Positions 13,040 to 24,173 of a stretch of 64,000 nucleotides of DNA are shown in pieces. The translations under genes and the position numbers were made by a program. Each line of letters starts with the position of its first letter. Within the stretch, counting starts at the first letter, position 1. Origin of the DNA: Pisolithus tinctorius. Its lineage: Eukaryota; Basidiomycota; Agaricomycetes; Boletales; Pisolithaceae. Location: contig JANFAH010000004.1 of the NCBI GenBank assembly GCA_024663395.1, positions 1,178,001-1,242,000 on the forward strand. The letters run 5' to 3'. The notes beneath the pieces are model-generated. The model ran no database searches, was not told where the DNA came from, and saw nothing but the letters and a program-made list of their open reading frames with translations.

Positions 13040-13780
13040 CCTGTGATTGTATCTCGCACGTTTCTACAGCAGTCCTCTCGCTTTTCTGGTCGCATGGCCC
13101 CTTTCTTGAACCCTTTCTGGGGATCCTGCCTTCGTCTAATTCCGCGCAGCTGTTGTGGAGATATTCTGCATTTTGTGGATAGAGGCACCTTGGGACAGTT
13201 TTGGAGATCTCGAAGCCGATTTCACGCTGCTTCGTCGCCGGATCTCGCATCTTTTGGAGCTGTATACTACCCAACCAGGGCGTTCAAACGCCATATCATT
13301 TCGTGCGTAGAGGCACCTTGGCACAAATTTATCAAATATCTTGGGACCGGGTGCACGGGTTCATTCCGTTTCTTTTGCGCAGCGTTCTCCATGTTCCCCT
13401 CCGCTATCCCCACTAGTGACATGCGACTTCGAGTGCCTTTCGTTGTTAGGCGGACTCCCCTCCCCAGGACACTGCCTCGTGTATCTCGCCCGTTTCGCCG
13501 CCGGCCTCTTGTTTTTTTGGGGATGTCGTACTACCCAGTGAGGGCTTTTGAACAGTGTATGCTACATCATAGTAGCTGTAGAGGTTGCGGAGATGTTCCG
13601 CATTTCGTGGGCGGGGAAACCTTCAGACAAGTTTGCGAATGTTTTGGGACAGCGTGCCCGACATGCCTTTTTTCCCGTGCTGTCTGTTCTGGTTTGGTGG
13701 CATTTCAAGCAGTCGTTGTTCGACACTCACCCCTTACTCGCGCATTGCCATCCTTCGAGCCACCTTCGAGTTGACTGAGG
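13040..13780. repeat. Diverged local repeat family, copies C and D
   Basis: Two further copies of the family at 11.5-12.2 kb, same orientation. Shared strings include TGTATCTCGCxCGTTTC (13047, 13489), TAATTCCGCGCAGC (13137), and the pair GTATACTACCC / GTCGTACTACCC (13262, 13526) followed by AGGGCxTTxxAAC. The copies are interrupted and unequal in length. Confidence 0.55.
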
Positions 13781-14602
13781 ACAGTCAGGTTTACAAAAGA
13801 ATCTGACAAGATTGAGACTATTCGAGTCAAATCCAAGGTGCACACAAATCCCAGCAGGATCTTCCTCGAATACTAGTCATGGGTGTGATAACATTTGACT
13901 TCTCAGAAAGCTTGACGAACATCTGTTCCAGTAACACCCAGTAAACACTTGCGAAATGAATATCAGTAATTGGAGGATCAGAAAACGGAACATTGGTGGT
14001 ATTATATCAAGACTTGCTGGGATACATATCCACGGAGCATATACTTGGTAACTTCTGTCATATGTCATGTTGTAATCATTCGCTTCAGTATTGGTTGATG
14101 TTGGGTATCGTTGTGTATATTATTTTGCGCATGCGTCACTGCGAGTAAACAAGGTGCCTGCTGTTCGCAACGGTCTTATTCTGGTTTCATGTCAAACGCT
14201 CCTGACTGCGGATGTAAGGTTAATATCACGTGATTATTTTGCGTGTTGAAGCGGAGCCTTAATTTCAGCGGTTGCACATACCAACCATGCCGTGTTCACC
14301 CCGCTGGATTTTCTATCCAGTCTGCACCTTTCACCCCAGCGTCGCTCTGGTATACTCACTTCGTCACTTTACTTCTAGCAGATTCTTGCAGCCTGTTCTA
14401 TGTGTGCTTTCCTACAGTCCCATTTCAATTATTTAATTGAATGTTCGGTAGTGGGTATGATCTCGACAGTAGTTTCTGACTGCAAACTCCCTACCCAGGT
14501 GCCAATGCTATTTTTGGCATAGCGGGACCCCCCAAGCCGCCTTTGGTAGGGGCATCATATCAGAATTCCCTTAGCGGTAAAACCCTGTGGTCTCGCGGAT
14601 TG

Positions 14603-14624
14603 GGGAGTTCTGCGCGGAACTCCC
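14603..14624. repeat. Perfect 8-bp inverted repeat (hairpin)
   Basis: GGGAGTTC and GAACTCCC flank a 6-nt spacer. It stands alone in gene-free sequence with no T-run after it. Function unknown. Confidence 0.4.
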
Positions 14625-15430
14625 GACTCACCGCACGAAAGGTACTGCTAGGACACCCAGTCGCCTCCGTTTTTGGGCAATGTTAGTCAGTTTGCAATTG
14701 TGACATGCTATGTACTGCGTATGTAGTACCTGAGAGGCTGTCATGACGAGATGGATCGATCTGCAGGGTGGCCTGTGGGGAGCCGTGGTTACAAAGGGAA
14801 GCACCTAATGCAGTAGCTGCGATCGTCTTTCACCGCCAGTGACCCTTGCAGTGACTACATACGTGGCCGGCGCACGGCTGTGTGGGAAAAGCGGAAGATT
14901 TTCATGAAAAGAATGTATTCTGACCATGAAAGGAAGACATTTACGCGAACATATCCAGTGAAATCGGTCCGACATTCGTTCTGGGTGATACCCTACATTC
15001 ATTATTAGCTCGAGGAGCAATACACTTGATGAAGGTCACCCAAGAGGAAGGGAAGAAAGACAGAGGCTCGCTTCCTTTCGTGGGCATCATCCAGGTGGCC
15101 AAGATTTGTCATTTCAACTACACAAAACGATTTCAAATGAAGCCCATGTGCTTTACGCTTCACCTCGCTTCACCCACGTCCGGCTTTTCCGTTTAATATG
15201 GTCAAGCTTCAAGCTCCAGGTTGACGCCACTGTCATAACATTGAATCCTATTACACTGCCCTGCCATCACACGGGACGTGGGTTGACCCCCATTTCGAGG
15301 GGTGGCCGTTCAGCCTCGAGGCGAATATTGAGGGGTCCCGGTGCAATTACCTAACTTGTCATGGCGAGAGTGGGATGTCAAGTCCGCGGAATGTCGGGCG
15401 CGACCATGGTGGGCGTATCCTAGGCGGGGG

Positions 15431-15437
15431 TATATAA
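15431..15437 (+). promoter_or_regulatory. TATA box of the P450 gene
   Basis: TATATAA preceded by a G-run, 87 bp upstream of the P450 ATG and followed by a C/T-rich leader. It is one of the few consensus TATA boxes before a gene in the window, suggesting an inducible promoter. Confidence 0.6.
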
Positions 15438-15523
15438 CCGTCCCTTGTGTCGCCCTCCCCTCCTCGTCCCCGGTCTCCCTCCTCCTTCCTCTCAAGTCTC
15501 GATACGCTCTTTACTTGGTAATC

Positions 15524-17653
15524 ATGATTACCTCCGTCACATGGCTGGATCTCTGTCTGGCAGGCGTTGGTGTTTATCTTATCAGACAGATCGTCTCGAA
15601 GAAGAAGCCAGCTCCCTTTCCCCCAGGTCCGAAGCCGCTGCCACTCCTTGGAAACATGTTGGACATGCCTTCTGTAAAGCCATGGCTCACCTTTTCTGAC
15701 TGGGCTAGTAAGTTTGGTGCGTATGTCCGTCGTAAACATGTCCTACCAACTCCCTGATCTCGTGCATCTCTCCACAGGCGATATATCACACTTGGAAATA
15801 TTTGGCCAACATATCGTTGTCCTCAACTCTGCAAAGACTGCCGTCGAAATGCTCGACAGGAAGAGTTCCATCTACTCCGATCGTCCGGTCCTCCCAATGG
15901 GTGGTGAGCTGGTTGGATGGAGAAATACCCTCGTCCTCTTGCCATATGGTGATAACTTCCGCGAATACCGCAGGAACTTTCATCGCGTTATTGGCAGTCG
16001 TGCAGCCATGTCTGTATACCATGCCATCGAAGAAGAGGAGACCCACAAGTTCTTGCAGCGCGTCTTGACCAAGCCTGCCGACTTGTCTGCCCACGTGCGC
16101 ACGTGAGACCGGTCTGATACATGTCCCTTTTTCTCTCCTTGACTTACCTTTCCCTACAGCACTGCAGGGGCTATCATCTTGCGAATCTCACACGGATACC
16201 ACATCCAGGAGGATGGCGATCCTTTCGTGAGTCTCGCGGACACGGCTGTGGATCAATTTTCTCGATCCACTGCTACGGGTGCTTTCATGGTTGACCTCAT
16301 CCCAGCTTGTAAGTTACTGGCCAGTGCCCCATGGTAGTTGTTTAATTTTTTTGTCAGTGGCTTACGTTCCAGAGTGGTTCCCTGGCGCGAGCTTCCAGCG
16401 TAAAGCCAGAGAATGGCGTGCCACTCTCCACGAAATGGTTAACCAACCATACAAGTTTGTCCAGGATCAGATGGTAAGCAAACCATAGGAAGACCGCATG
16501 ACGTTACTCATGATGCCCACTAGGCTGCTGGCATTGCTCCTAAATCATTCACCTCAAACTTGCTGGAGGGTAGAACATTGACTGAGGAAGAAGAGCACAT
16601 TATTAAGTGGTCCGGTGCTTCCTTGTATAGCGGTATGTTGCCGGTAGTTCCTGCTCATGTTTAGTGCTCATGTCCGACGTTACAGGCGGTGCTGATACAG
16701 TGAGCAGTGTGACTCCTTCCTTTCTTTAACAGCCTGATATTTTGCAGACAGTTTCTGCCATTTATGGATTTTTCTTGGCTATGACGCTCTATCCAGAGGC
16801 TCAAAAGAAGGCTCAGGCAGAGATAGATGCTGTCGTTGGTTCTGACCGTCTCCCCACCTTTGCTGATCGCGAATCTCTTCCTTACGCCGAGGCTCTTGTC
16901 AAGGAAGTCTTACGCTGGTGTCCCGTCGTACCCATCGGTACGACCCATCTATGGTCTGCTAATCTAAACTGATCTTTCTACAGTGGTACCGCACCGCGTC
17001 ACTGCTGACGACATTCACAATGGCTATTACATTCCCAAGGGAACTCTGGTATTGGCCAATGCCTGGTAGGTCGTCTATTGCAGCTTGAACATTCTGACAC
17101 ATGATAGACCACCTCTCTTTGCATAGGTACATGTTACGTGACCCTTCCATTTATCCCGACCCCATGAATTTCAATCCCGATCGTTTCCTTCCCTCAGGGG
17201 GTAAGGAGCCACCAACCGATCCCCGCGACATCTGCTTTGGATTTGGACGACGGTGAGCTAGCCAAATGCGATTGGTTTTTCATTCCCACCCTGACGTCGT
17301 GTCTTGCAGCATCTGCCCTGGTCAGTGTGGTCTCGGAACAATATCTATGGTTGAATGAGGCTGTGATGCTAACAAATTTGGTATTTACAGGTATGCACCT
17401 TGCCGATGCTTCGGTATGGCTGTCGGCAGTCATGTCACTCGCTGTCTTCAATGTTTCGAAAGTGGTTGAGAACGGGGTTGAAATCACCCCGGAAGTTGAT
17501 CCGTCAAGTGGTACTATCAGGTGCGAAACCTTCATTTCCTACGAAATTTCGATCTGAGCAACTTTCGCTAGCCATCCCAAACCATTCAAGTGCTCCATCA
17601 AACCCCGGTCTGCGAAGGCTCTTGAGCTTATCCAGCAAACCCCTCACTACTGA
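15524..17653 (+). CDS. Cytochrome P450 monooxygenase
   Basis: Haem-thiolate oxygenase, probably in secondary or xenobiotic metabolism; the substrate cannot be told. An N-terminal membrane anchor ([20 protein letters not shown]) is followed by a basic KKK and a proline hinge ([13 protein letters not shown]). Then come [19 protein letters not shown], the C-helix region with FREYRRNF, an I-helix segment [12 protein letters not shown], the K-helix ExxR (KEVLRWCP), the PERF-like FNPDRFLP, and the haem loop [17 protein letters not shown] with its cysteine ligand. The Cys codon sits in an 11-nt exon (17310-17320). About ten short introns; roughly 500 residues, full length. It ends TGA at 17651-17653. 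It resembles the fungal CYP620/o-methylsterigmatocystin oxidoreductase-like group common in basidiomycetes, but the clan assignment is from memory. No cluster partners are adjacent. Confidence 0.9.
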
Positions 17654-18549
17654 TCGCATTCGCTCTGTGCTTCTCAGAAGGAATCGGGCTATCGATTATA
17701 CCAAACCCACTATCTACCCATTCACCTCATGTACGATATACCTCACTCTTGGTTACATACCTGCTTGCAATACAGACTCCATCCGCGCTTCATCTTCAAA
17801 AATTGTCCTTGGATACCCACGTTATCACCCCCCCGCTGCCGCATCTCTGGTTGTGCTTCCAATTTAACAGCGGGAATACTGACCATGTCTGTTTCCCAGT
17901 CATGCCAATCTCTTGACGTGGAAATGCCTGTTTGGGTTCTCTGCCACAATGTTAATGAGAACTCCACGGACGGTCTGGCAACAGGTCGTCAAGCGCGCCA
18001 AGTGTTGTCAGGTACAGCTAGGGGAGCAACTGTTTTGGAGCCCTTTTTTTTTTCAACAACGGCCCACACGGAGTGGCGGCTTTCGGCGATATCCTTCTCT
18101 GCTATTACTGTGTCGCCGCTTCTACTTTGCTGACCTGAGTCGAGGTTGGCACGGAGGTCGGTCCGAGGCTTCCCGTCCTGATTCCAAAATTGTGCCCTTT
18201 GCGAACGCACAGAACGCTATTATAGAAAGACGCAAACAATGCGGGATCCTGCACCGCCAAGCTTAACCTGCAAGGGTGTTGCTTCTAGCGGCAAAACTTG
18301 CCCTGGCCGACATCGCATCATTCAGGCTCATTCAGGCCGCCCCCCGTCCCGGCCAAACCGAATGGCCAACCTCGAAAAAAACCGCAGTAATTTGAAGTAA
18401 GCAGCTCAGGCCGCCGCGCAAGCCACATGATGGATTTCGACTGCCTCGGAAAAATTTTGCTATGATAGGCAATAAAATCCAAATCTGATACTTAATCTCG
18501 TTAAGCCACCGTAGTTGGCTGCGGGGTTTATGTACCTTTATAATTATTA
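17654..18549. other. Gene-free stretch
   Basis: Between the P450 and the Harbinger element. Open frames here are short and unrecognised. A T-run lies at about 18045-18055. Nothing else is supported. Confidence 0.5.
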
Positions 18550-18639
18550 GGCTCTGAACGGCAGCAACATTTCCGCTTCTTTGTGCAAAACATATGCAAA
18601 CCAAGTCTGTGCGGAGTTCAGCGGACTTTGAAGTTGATA
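18550..18639 (+). repeat. Left terminal inverted repeat of Harbinger element
   Basis: Ninety bases matching the reverse complement of 21796-21885 without a mismatch seen. Preceded by the TTA target duplication. The repeat stops after GTTGATA, where the two ends diverge. Confidence 0.95.
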
Positions 18640-18795
18640 ATCGCGGACTGTCTGACTGCAGTATTATCGGTGAGGTGGATATGGGATAAGTCGTGGGTTC
18701 GCATGTCGCCTCGACGAAGAGACCTTCTTCATCATCACAAGCAAGATTGTCCCCAATACCCACCAGCCCGCCGATCACTTCGACTTTGTAACAAG

Positions 18796-20214
18796 ATGGT
18801 AGGTAAGGGCTCTGGGTCGAAGGGGGGTGCTGCATCTATCACTTCAAACTCTGAGCTTCAACCAAAGGCGCGAGCCTCGTGGAGCCCAGCAGATATTGAC
18901 ATGCTTCTCAATTATGTGGAGGAAAACCGATTCAGAGCAGGTGATCGCATGGTCCTTCGGGAAGGGCACTTCAATGACCTTCTGCCGCGACTCCCTGTCC
19001 AGCCCAATGGCCACCGTAAAACAGCCAAAAATTGTCATGATAAGTGGGAGAGCGTATGTTTGTCAATTTATCGTTGTATTCAGTGTTACTCATATCATAC
19101 AAAGCTGAAGCGGGAATACTATGCCGCTTCAGCTGTTGCAGGGGGATCGGGACAAGCGTATTCAGCAAGCAAAGGTGCTGACGTTGTAACTGAGGCAGGG
19201 CAGCTCGTGATGGATGACTTGGTCGAGGTATGTCTAGTTTCTCTCCTAGTGCGCGAAATGCCTGTATTTTTAACCATTCATAAGAATCGGCCGGACGTTG
19301 CCCAGTTCCGAAACACAGGCTTCAAGTACTTGGACCGTATGCAAGAGTTCGTTCCTCCTGACAAGGCGAGAGGCACCAATGCGCACCACGCCACCGGTGC
19401 CCGGCCCCCTGCTCAAATGTCTCAGGTCTCCGCGTCTAAACCTCCTACCACCATCAAGCAGCCTATCATATCGCCTCAGCCAGCATTGGCGTGGCCTCCC
19501 GTTCAATATCACCCATCACCCGCACCGTCACTCGCACAGCTCACCTTTGTGCAGTACCAACCCGAGTCTCCGGATCAAACTCAAATCACGCAGATGCGCC
19601 GAAACATGGAACCTACCGCAGACACTCCAGCAACACCCGCAGCACCACTCATCGCGCCATCCGTATTCGTCCCCACAGTCTCCCCCTCATCCATACCCAT
19701 GTCACCGCCATCTTCGGCAATGGTATCAACCACGTCCGTCAATCCGTCATCTAGTATGTCATCTCGTGGCAGGAAGCGCAAGAGTGATGCCACGACTGAG
19801 CTGGAACCTACGTCCACGACATCCTCCAGCGTCGCGGGAAGCTCTGGTTCTCGGAAGCGGCGTTCTCAGGTGGCCACCGTGGCAGACGCTATGCAGGAGA
19901 TCAAAGGTTTCATGACCAATATGCAAGAGACCTCCGACACGGCACTTAGCAAGGCCCTTGCCACACTCGAGCCCGCAAGCAAGAGTCGCGATTTAGATGA
20001 AGTGTGTAGAATGATATACCAACTGGAGAAGAACCTTTCGCTGGAGAACCAGATGCGCTTGCAGATGATTTTTGAAGAACATCCCACCTACATCGCGGGT
20101 TACAGGAATGCTGCCGCTGTCTCGGCAACACGGAGAATGGTTTGGGTGAAGATGAGGCTTGAGGCAGTCGGCTTCCAGGTTCCAGAATATGCATGTGTAG
20201 TGAGAAATACGTAG
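18796..20214 (+). CDS. Harbinger Myb/SANT-like DNA-binding protein
   Basis: The second protein of PIF/Harbinger elements, which in characterised systems helps the transposase bind the ends and enter the nucleus. The ATG at 18796 (MVGKGSGS) was chosen over an in-frame ATG at 18583 that lies inside the terminal repeat. The Myb/SANT-like fold is seen as ASWSPADIDMLLNYVEENR, FNDLLPRL, and KTAKNCHDKWES. GT-AG signals suggest introns near 19053-19106 and 19226-19285, although the frame also stays open through both. Downstream are a conserved HKNRPDVAQFRNTGFKYLD block, a long Pro/Ser/Thr-rich linker with basic patches (GRKRKSD, SRKRRSQ: likely nuclear signals) and a C-terminal helical segment. TAG at 20212-20214. 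Convergent with the transposase, 124 bp apart. Confidence 0.85.
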   Translation: MVGKGSGSKGGAASITSNSELQPKARASWSPADIDMLLNYVEENRFRAGDRMVLREGHFNDLLPRLPVQPNGHRKTAKNCHDKWESVCLSIYRCIQCYSYHTKLKREYYAASAVAGGSGQAYSASKGADVVTEAGQLVMDDLVEVCLVSLLVREMPVFLTIHKNRPDVAQFRNTGFKYLDRMQEFVPPDKARGTNAHHATGARPPAQMSQVSASKPPTTIKQPIISPQPALAWPPVQYHPSPAPSLAQLTFVQYQPESPDQTQITQMRRNMEPTADTPATPAAPLIAPSVFVPTVSPSSIPMSPPSSAMVSTTSVNPSSSMSSRGRKRKSDATTELEPTSTTSSSVAGSSGSRKRRSQVATVADAMQEIKGFMTNMQETSDTALSKALATLEPASKSRDLDEVCRMIYQLEKNLSLENQMRLQMIFEEHPTYIAGYRNAAAVSATRRMVWVKMRLEAVGFQVPEYACVVRNT

Positions 20215-20338
20215 TGTATCCGTACTCCATCAAATTTGTATTCCGAGTTCTGTGCGCGATCCTGCAATGAAAGCGGGCGATGTATTCACAAGGACGAGTG
20301 ACAAAAGTACAACATATTGAAAGTAAAACAAAAAATAT

Positions 20339-21732
20339 CTACGGCATACCCCGTCTCACGCACTCAGCACGGTAATCGTCCCACATTTGCGCTGCAATCG
20401 CGTCACGCAAGGTGTTCATCTGCCTACGTGACTCGGCATTCAACGGAGTTTCTTGCAGGCTTCCGACATCAGCATCTTCAGGCACCAGGAGCGGCCCATC
20501 GTCTTCATCGTCTGCATCGGGATCCGGAATGTCCACGTCATCAGGATCATGAAGGCGGATGATATTATGAATGCAACACGCAGCGGCAGGTAAACGGGAT
20601 TGGACTGCCATGCTATACTCGGGCGGGAAAGTGAGGATACGGAAGCGTCGCTTGATAATTCCGAAGTTTCGCTCAATATCGTTTTGAAGCATAGCGTGGC
20701 GAAGATTGAAGAGTTCTTTTCCGTCCTTCGGCCTGTAGGGAATGAGTGATAGTCAAATGTACAGACGATGTATTGGTACATACCGGACGTTTGCTCGGCC
20801 CCACTCAGCCAGATGATAACGTTGGCCACGGTATGGCACAAGCAATTGCGGAGTTGATGGAAATCCTGCGTCAGCAAGATAATAGCGACCATCAGGGATC
20901 GTGAAATCCCGCAAGCGGGCGTTGTGGTAGACCGTAGCGTCAGCGGCTGATCCCTCCCAACCTCCGAGAACATATGTAATAACGCCGTCGAACGAGCACG
21001 CAACGAGACAATTCTGAGATAGGAATCCTTTGCGATTACGCATCAGATCCCGTTCACCTGCCGACGGCACACATGCGATATGTGTGCCATCAAGGGCTCC
21101 TATGGCATCCTTGAAGTAAGGAAAAAATTTTGGATTGCTCGCGATACGACTGGGGATCGGCAAATCGACTCTGGGTAGGCGAACATACGTGGCATATATC
21201 GGGCCCTCTGAGAAGGCATGGAGCATTCGTTTGAAATATCTGGGTAAATCTGTTGTTAGCCAGAGCAAGCATTCAGCGCACCATGCACTCACCGTGATAT
21301 GGTATCCGTCGAATGTTGGAATCGCTCACCAATATGCCGAGAAGACAAGCCTGTCACGATTGCATACAAGAATATGGCAAGCTGCTCTTCTAGCGTGACG
21401 TTCTTTGAATCCTGAAAGCCCGCTTCACGAAGGATGGATATGACCCGGAGAAAGACGTGCTTGTGAAGGCCAAGCTCGGTTCTGATTCGCTCTGGGTGTC
21501 CGTTTAGTAATTCATCCAACCAGCCCTGCCCTGAGAGAGCAGACGTATGATAGGGTTGACGTGGGGTGCCTTCTTGCATGGATGCCAATGCGACGTAGTA
21601 CATTGCGAGTAGCATGCCGGTCGTTCTGAAGTTTTGAATCTGCTGAATGACCGCCAACGTCCGAATAACATCAGAGCGATGATCTTCTTCTTCATCCTCT
21701 GCGTCGATAGGGCGATCTTGATCTTCGACCAT
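20339..21732 (-). CDS. PIF/Harbinger DDE transposase
   Basis: Catalyses excision and insertion of the element. Three exons are evident: 21289-21732 (start taken at MVEDQDRP; an alternative at 21774 exists), then roughly 20783-21240, then 20339-20733. Exon 1 holds the helix-turn-helix region (TLEEQLAIFLYAIVTGLSSR, IGERFQHS). The DDE_Tnp_4 catalytic core shows the first Asp in IGALDGTHI, the second in YYLADAGFP, and the Glu in DIERNFGIIKRRF. AGWEGSAADATV-like spacing (GGWEGSAADATVYHNA) matches the family. The C-terminus is acidic (DDVDIPDPDADDEDDG). No stop codon interrupts the exons, so the gene looks functional. Confidence 0.9.
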
Positions 21733-21795
21733 AGCAGTAGCGGTATGTCTCGACGATATACGATAAGCAGTCACCTATGCTAGACAGCTGAGTGG

Positions 21796-21885
21796 TATCA
21801 ACTTCAAAGTCCGCTGAACTCCGCACAGACTTGGTTTGCATATGTTTTGCACAAAGAAGCGGAAATGTTGCTGCCGTTCAGAGCC
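21796..21885 (-). repeat. Right terminal inverted repeat of Harbinger element
   Basis: Reverse complement of the left repeat over 90 bases, followed immediately by the TTA target duplication at 21886-21888. Confidence 0.95.
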
Positions 21886-22451
21886 TTAGGCATTTTACGG
21901 CCGTCTCTGCATGCGTGTTGCAATGCGAGGCTATGAGATGGCGGGATGTAGACAAGATGCAGATGGGAAGCATGTCACTTGTAACCGAGGCTGTGAGGCT
22001 CTGTTGATAAGTCATAAGCGCCCGTAGCAACGTCGACATGCGCAGAGGAACGAGCCAGTTCCCATCATCATGGGAACACTCTTACGACTGCTGCCGCGAT
22101 CATGTCTGACAGGATGGATGACTACGGCGTTACATAACAGATTGCAGGCCCATTGCAAAACCAAACTAAGTACATAGAGCAAAGCCAACGGAAAAATTTG
22201 CCCTGCCAGCAGCGTAATGCGTTCTGATAGGCTCTAAGGCGATAAGCAAACACAAGCACCTACCACCGCCTTTCCGGCGAAGGGACTTTCCAGGGTGAGC
22301 ATCGGGCAGGCGGTTCGTATGAAAGGGTTAGGAAGTGCATTTATTCTGAGGTTAATCACAGGCCAATCTGATAAGTCTTTCTCGATGCTTAACACCTCAC
22401 GAGATGGACCCCGTGCAGATTTTGAGAAACGGAGATTCTCACCTTGTTTCG

Positions 22452-22610
22452 ATTAGTGAACATGTTTTTTTTTTTTTTTTTGGTGGACGTTTCGCTAAAA
22501 GGCAGCTGACCATGTCAGCCCCTTTGTAGCACGTGGGGTTTGGGACTTTCACCCAGGTAGCATAGATAGGACTTAAGCATATTTATCATAGGTAATTAGT
22601 GAACATGTTT
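22452..22610 (-). mobile_element. Short poly(A)-tailed retroposed sequence
   Basis: A 16-bp direct repeat (ATTAGTGAACATGTTT at 22452-22467 and 22595-22610) brackets a 127-bp insert that begins on plus with a T-run reaching 22481. Read on minus this is target duplication, a 113-nt body, an A-tail of up to 17, target duplication: the signature of LINE-mediated retroposition of a small RNA. The body ends GTCCACC before the tail and contains a perfect hairpin GCTGAC-ATG-GTCAGC. No Pol III A/B boxes are convincing, so it may be a 5'-truncated SINE or a processed small RNA; the parent is not recognised. Confidence 0.6.
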
Positions 22611-24173
22611 GTTTGTCAGAAGCCGGGCTAATCTGCAACGCCACCGTGCGATACACGTCCCCACCCAACCGCGCTTCTGCGGAACCTGTAAGAGTGTGAG
22701 AGGTTCTCAATGGCAAGGTTCAATACTTGGAGGGCGGCAATCAACTGTGGGGGTAAATCGCCACCCATCATAATACAATGACAATTGACATTGAAACCCC
22801 CTAGCGTCCCAAGCATTCCACCTGTATTAGGAACGTTTCATGTGCACTCTCCTTGATTGTGGTGAGGGGTAGAATGGCATGCTGTAGGGCGACCACAAGT
22901 ACCATCCTATGTATTACATAGGTGCGGTACATACCTGTGTGCCCTAATTATGGTTAGTACGCTGGTCCATTCAAAACGAGGATAACTCCCAGAGGTGCTA
23001 ACTCGTCCCTGACTGAAACATTGTTCTTATCTGGTGCAGAAATTGTCCAGTTCGTCCAGTTAAATGCACGTACCATGATAAGAATCTCTCCGATCCTCGG
23101 ACTTGGTCGGATTCAAGCGGAGCAGATTCAGTGTTTTAATGTTAGACCGTAAGTGGGTCCCCGTGCTGTATGCACGAATTCTCCGCTTAGACAGCTATAG
23201 TGCTTAATACAAGGAATATTCGCCGCCGGATTCCCCACAAGGTAGGATTGCGCCATATCAGCAGATGTGTATATTGGAACGGGAACAACTCGGTATTGGC
23301 TGCCGTGTAGCACATGCCAGCATAGTAACTATTCCTTTTGCGCCTTGCCTCGTGGTGACTATTGACCAGCTCTGCCACGTGAACGCGGACGCCGATATAA
23401 TTACGCACCGAAGTAGCAGTCGCCCATTAGCTTCACTGCTTCTTGTCTTGCTCGTGTGGATAGATGCACTTTCGTAATTTGTGAAGCCATTGGCACAACT
23501 CATCACATATGTATCCTTCGGACTTGTGTCGGGTACGATATGATATCTTCTTTGCCACGTTTTCGATGGTGATAGGAATAGCCGTCCGACTTCTGGAACT
23601 ACGGGCAGAAAATGTTCCCTCCAGGGATACCGAGGTACGTGTCACCGCAACAGATATTTCCCGCCATAATCGGGTCGTCTTCACGACGGACGCCATCCGG
23701 CAACAGCAAGAAGAACCACCAGAGAAGGAAAACTCAGTGCCGTCGAGTCTCCGCAATATCGCCATTTGGGAGAGCGAGCTTGGCTACACGGCCACCCCAC
23801 GGATCCATACAGACACAATTTACGCAATCATGCCAACTTGAGAACGTGTGACATGAGTCTGGCATATTCTTAAATAGGGCGGGAGCTATTTTCACTACAG
23901 TTTGCGTCAGACATTTTATTACAGAGCATATTGTTTTGAAATCATAGGAGACACAAGTAAAAATGGATCTGACACTTTGGCGAAAGTGGTTGAGTGCTCA
24001 AATTTTAACACAAGGTCGAAATGAGTGAGGACTTTGAGCACCCTCGGTGTAAGTTCGCTACTTCACGCTATTATGTTACTGCTGAGCCATGCGTGTGGCC
24101 ATTCGCACGGCGAACATGCTGACCCCACGAATCAACACGAACAGACTGGGCCGCGGGCACTGGTCAACACCAG
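22611..24173. other. No supported gene
   Basis: Short open frames on both strands (for example 23509-23841 plus) have no recognisable features. The 5' part of the DNA transposon described at 24174-36482 probably begins somewhere in this stretch, but no terminal repeat could be matched by eye. Confidence 0.4.

Larger units (their letters stand above)
10688..15430. other. Long gene-free, repeat-bearing region
   Basis: No supported gene in 4.7 kb. The largest open frames (11699-12247 and 13043-13774 on plus) fall exactly within diverged copies of a local repeat and have no recognisable domain, so they are not called as genes. Two CACGTG boxes (12546, 12556) and a short perfect hairpin (14603-14624) are the only other discrete features seen. 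Confidence 0.55.
18550..21885. mobile_element. Complete PIF/Harbinger DNA transposon
   Basis: The 3336-bp element is bounded by 90-bp terminal inverted repeats (18550-18639 and 21796-21885) that are identical by eye, beginning GGCTCTGAACGG. Directly outside both ends is TTA (18547-18549 and 21886-21888), the 3-bp duplication typical of PIF/Harbinger. It carries the two genes expected of the superfamily, convergently arranged: a Myb/SANT-like DNA-binding protein on plus and a DDE transposase on minus. Perfect terminal repeats plus open reading frames argue for a recent and possibly autonomous insertion. Confidence 0.95.

Noticed and set aside
13043..13774. 243-codon plus-strand frame
   Set aside because: Lies within repeat copies C and D, is Arg/Pro/Phe-biased as expected from composition, and has no exon partners or domain.
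18583..18795. Longer N-terminus for the Harbinger Myb-like protein
   Set aside because: Its first ATG lies in the terminal inverted repeat and the extension has no conserved character; 18796 is preferred.
22468..22594. Possible tRNA or tRNA-derived SINE, because the body ends GTCCACC(A)
   Set aside because: No acceptor-stem pairing, anticodon arm or T-arm consensus could be found, so CCA plus A-tail is treated as coincidence.
23850..24000. Left terminus of the large DNA transposon
   Set aside because: Compared by eye with 36480-36900; no inverted repeat or CACTA-type end was visible, so no terminus is claimed.
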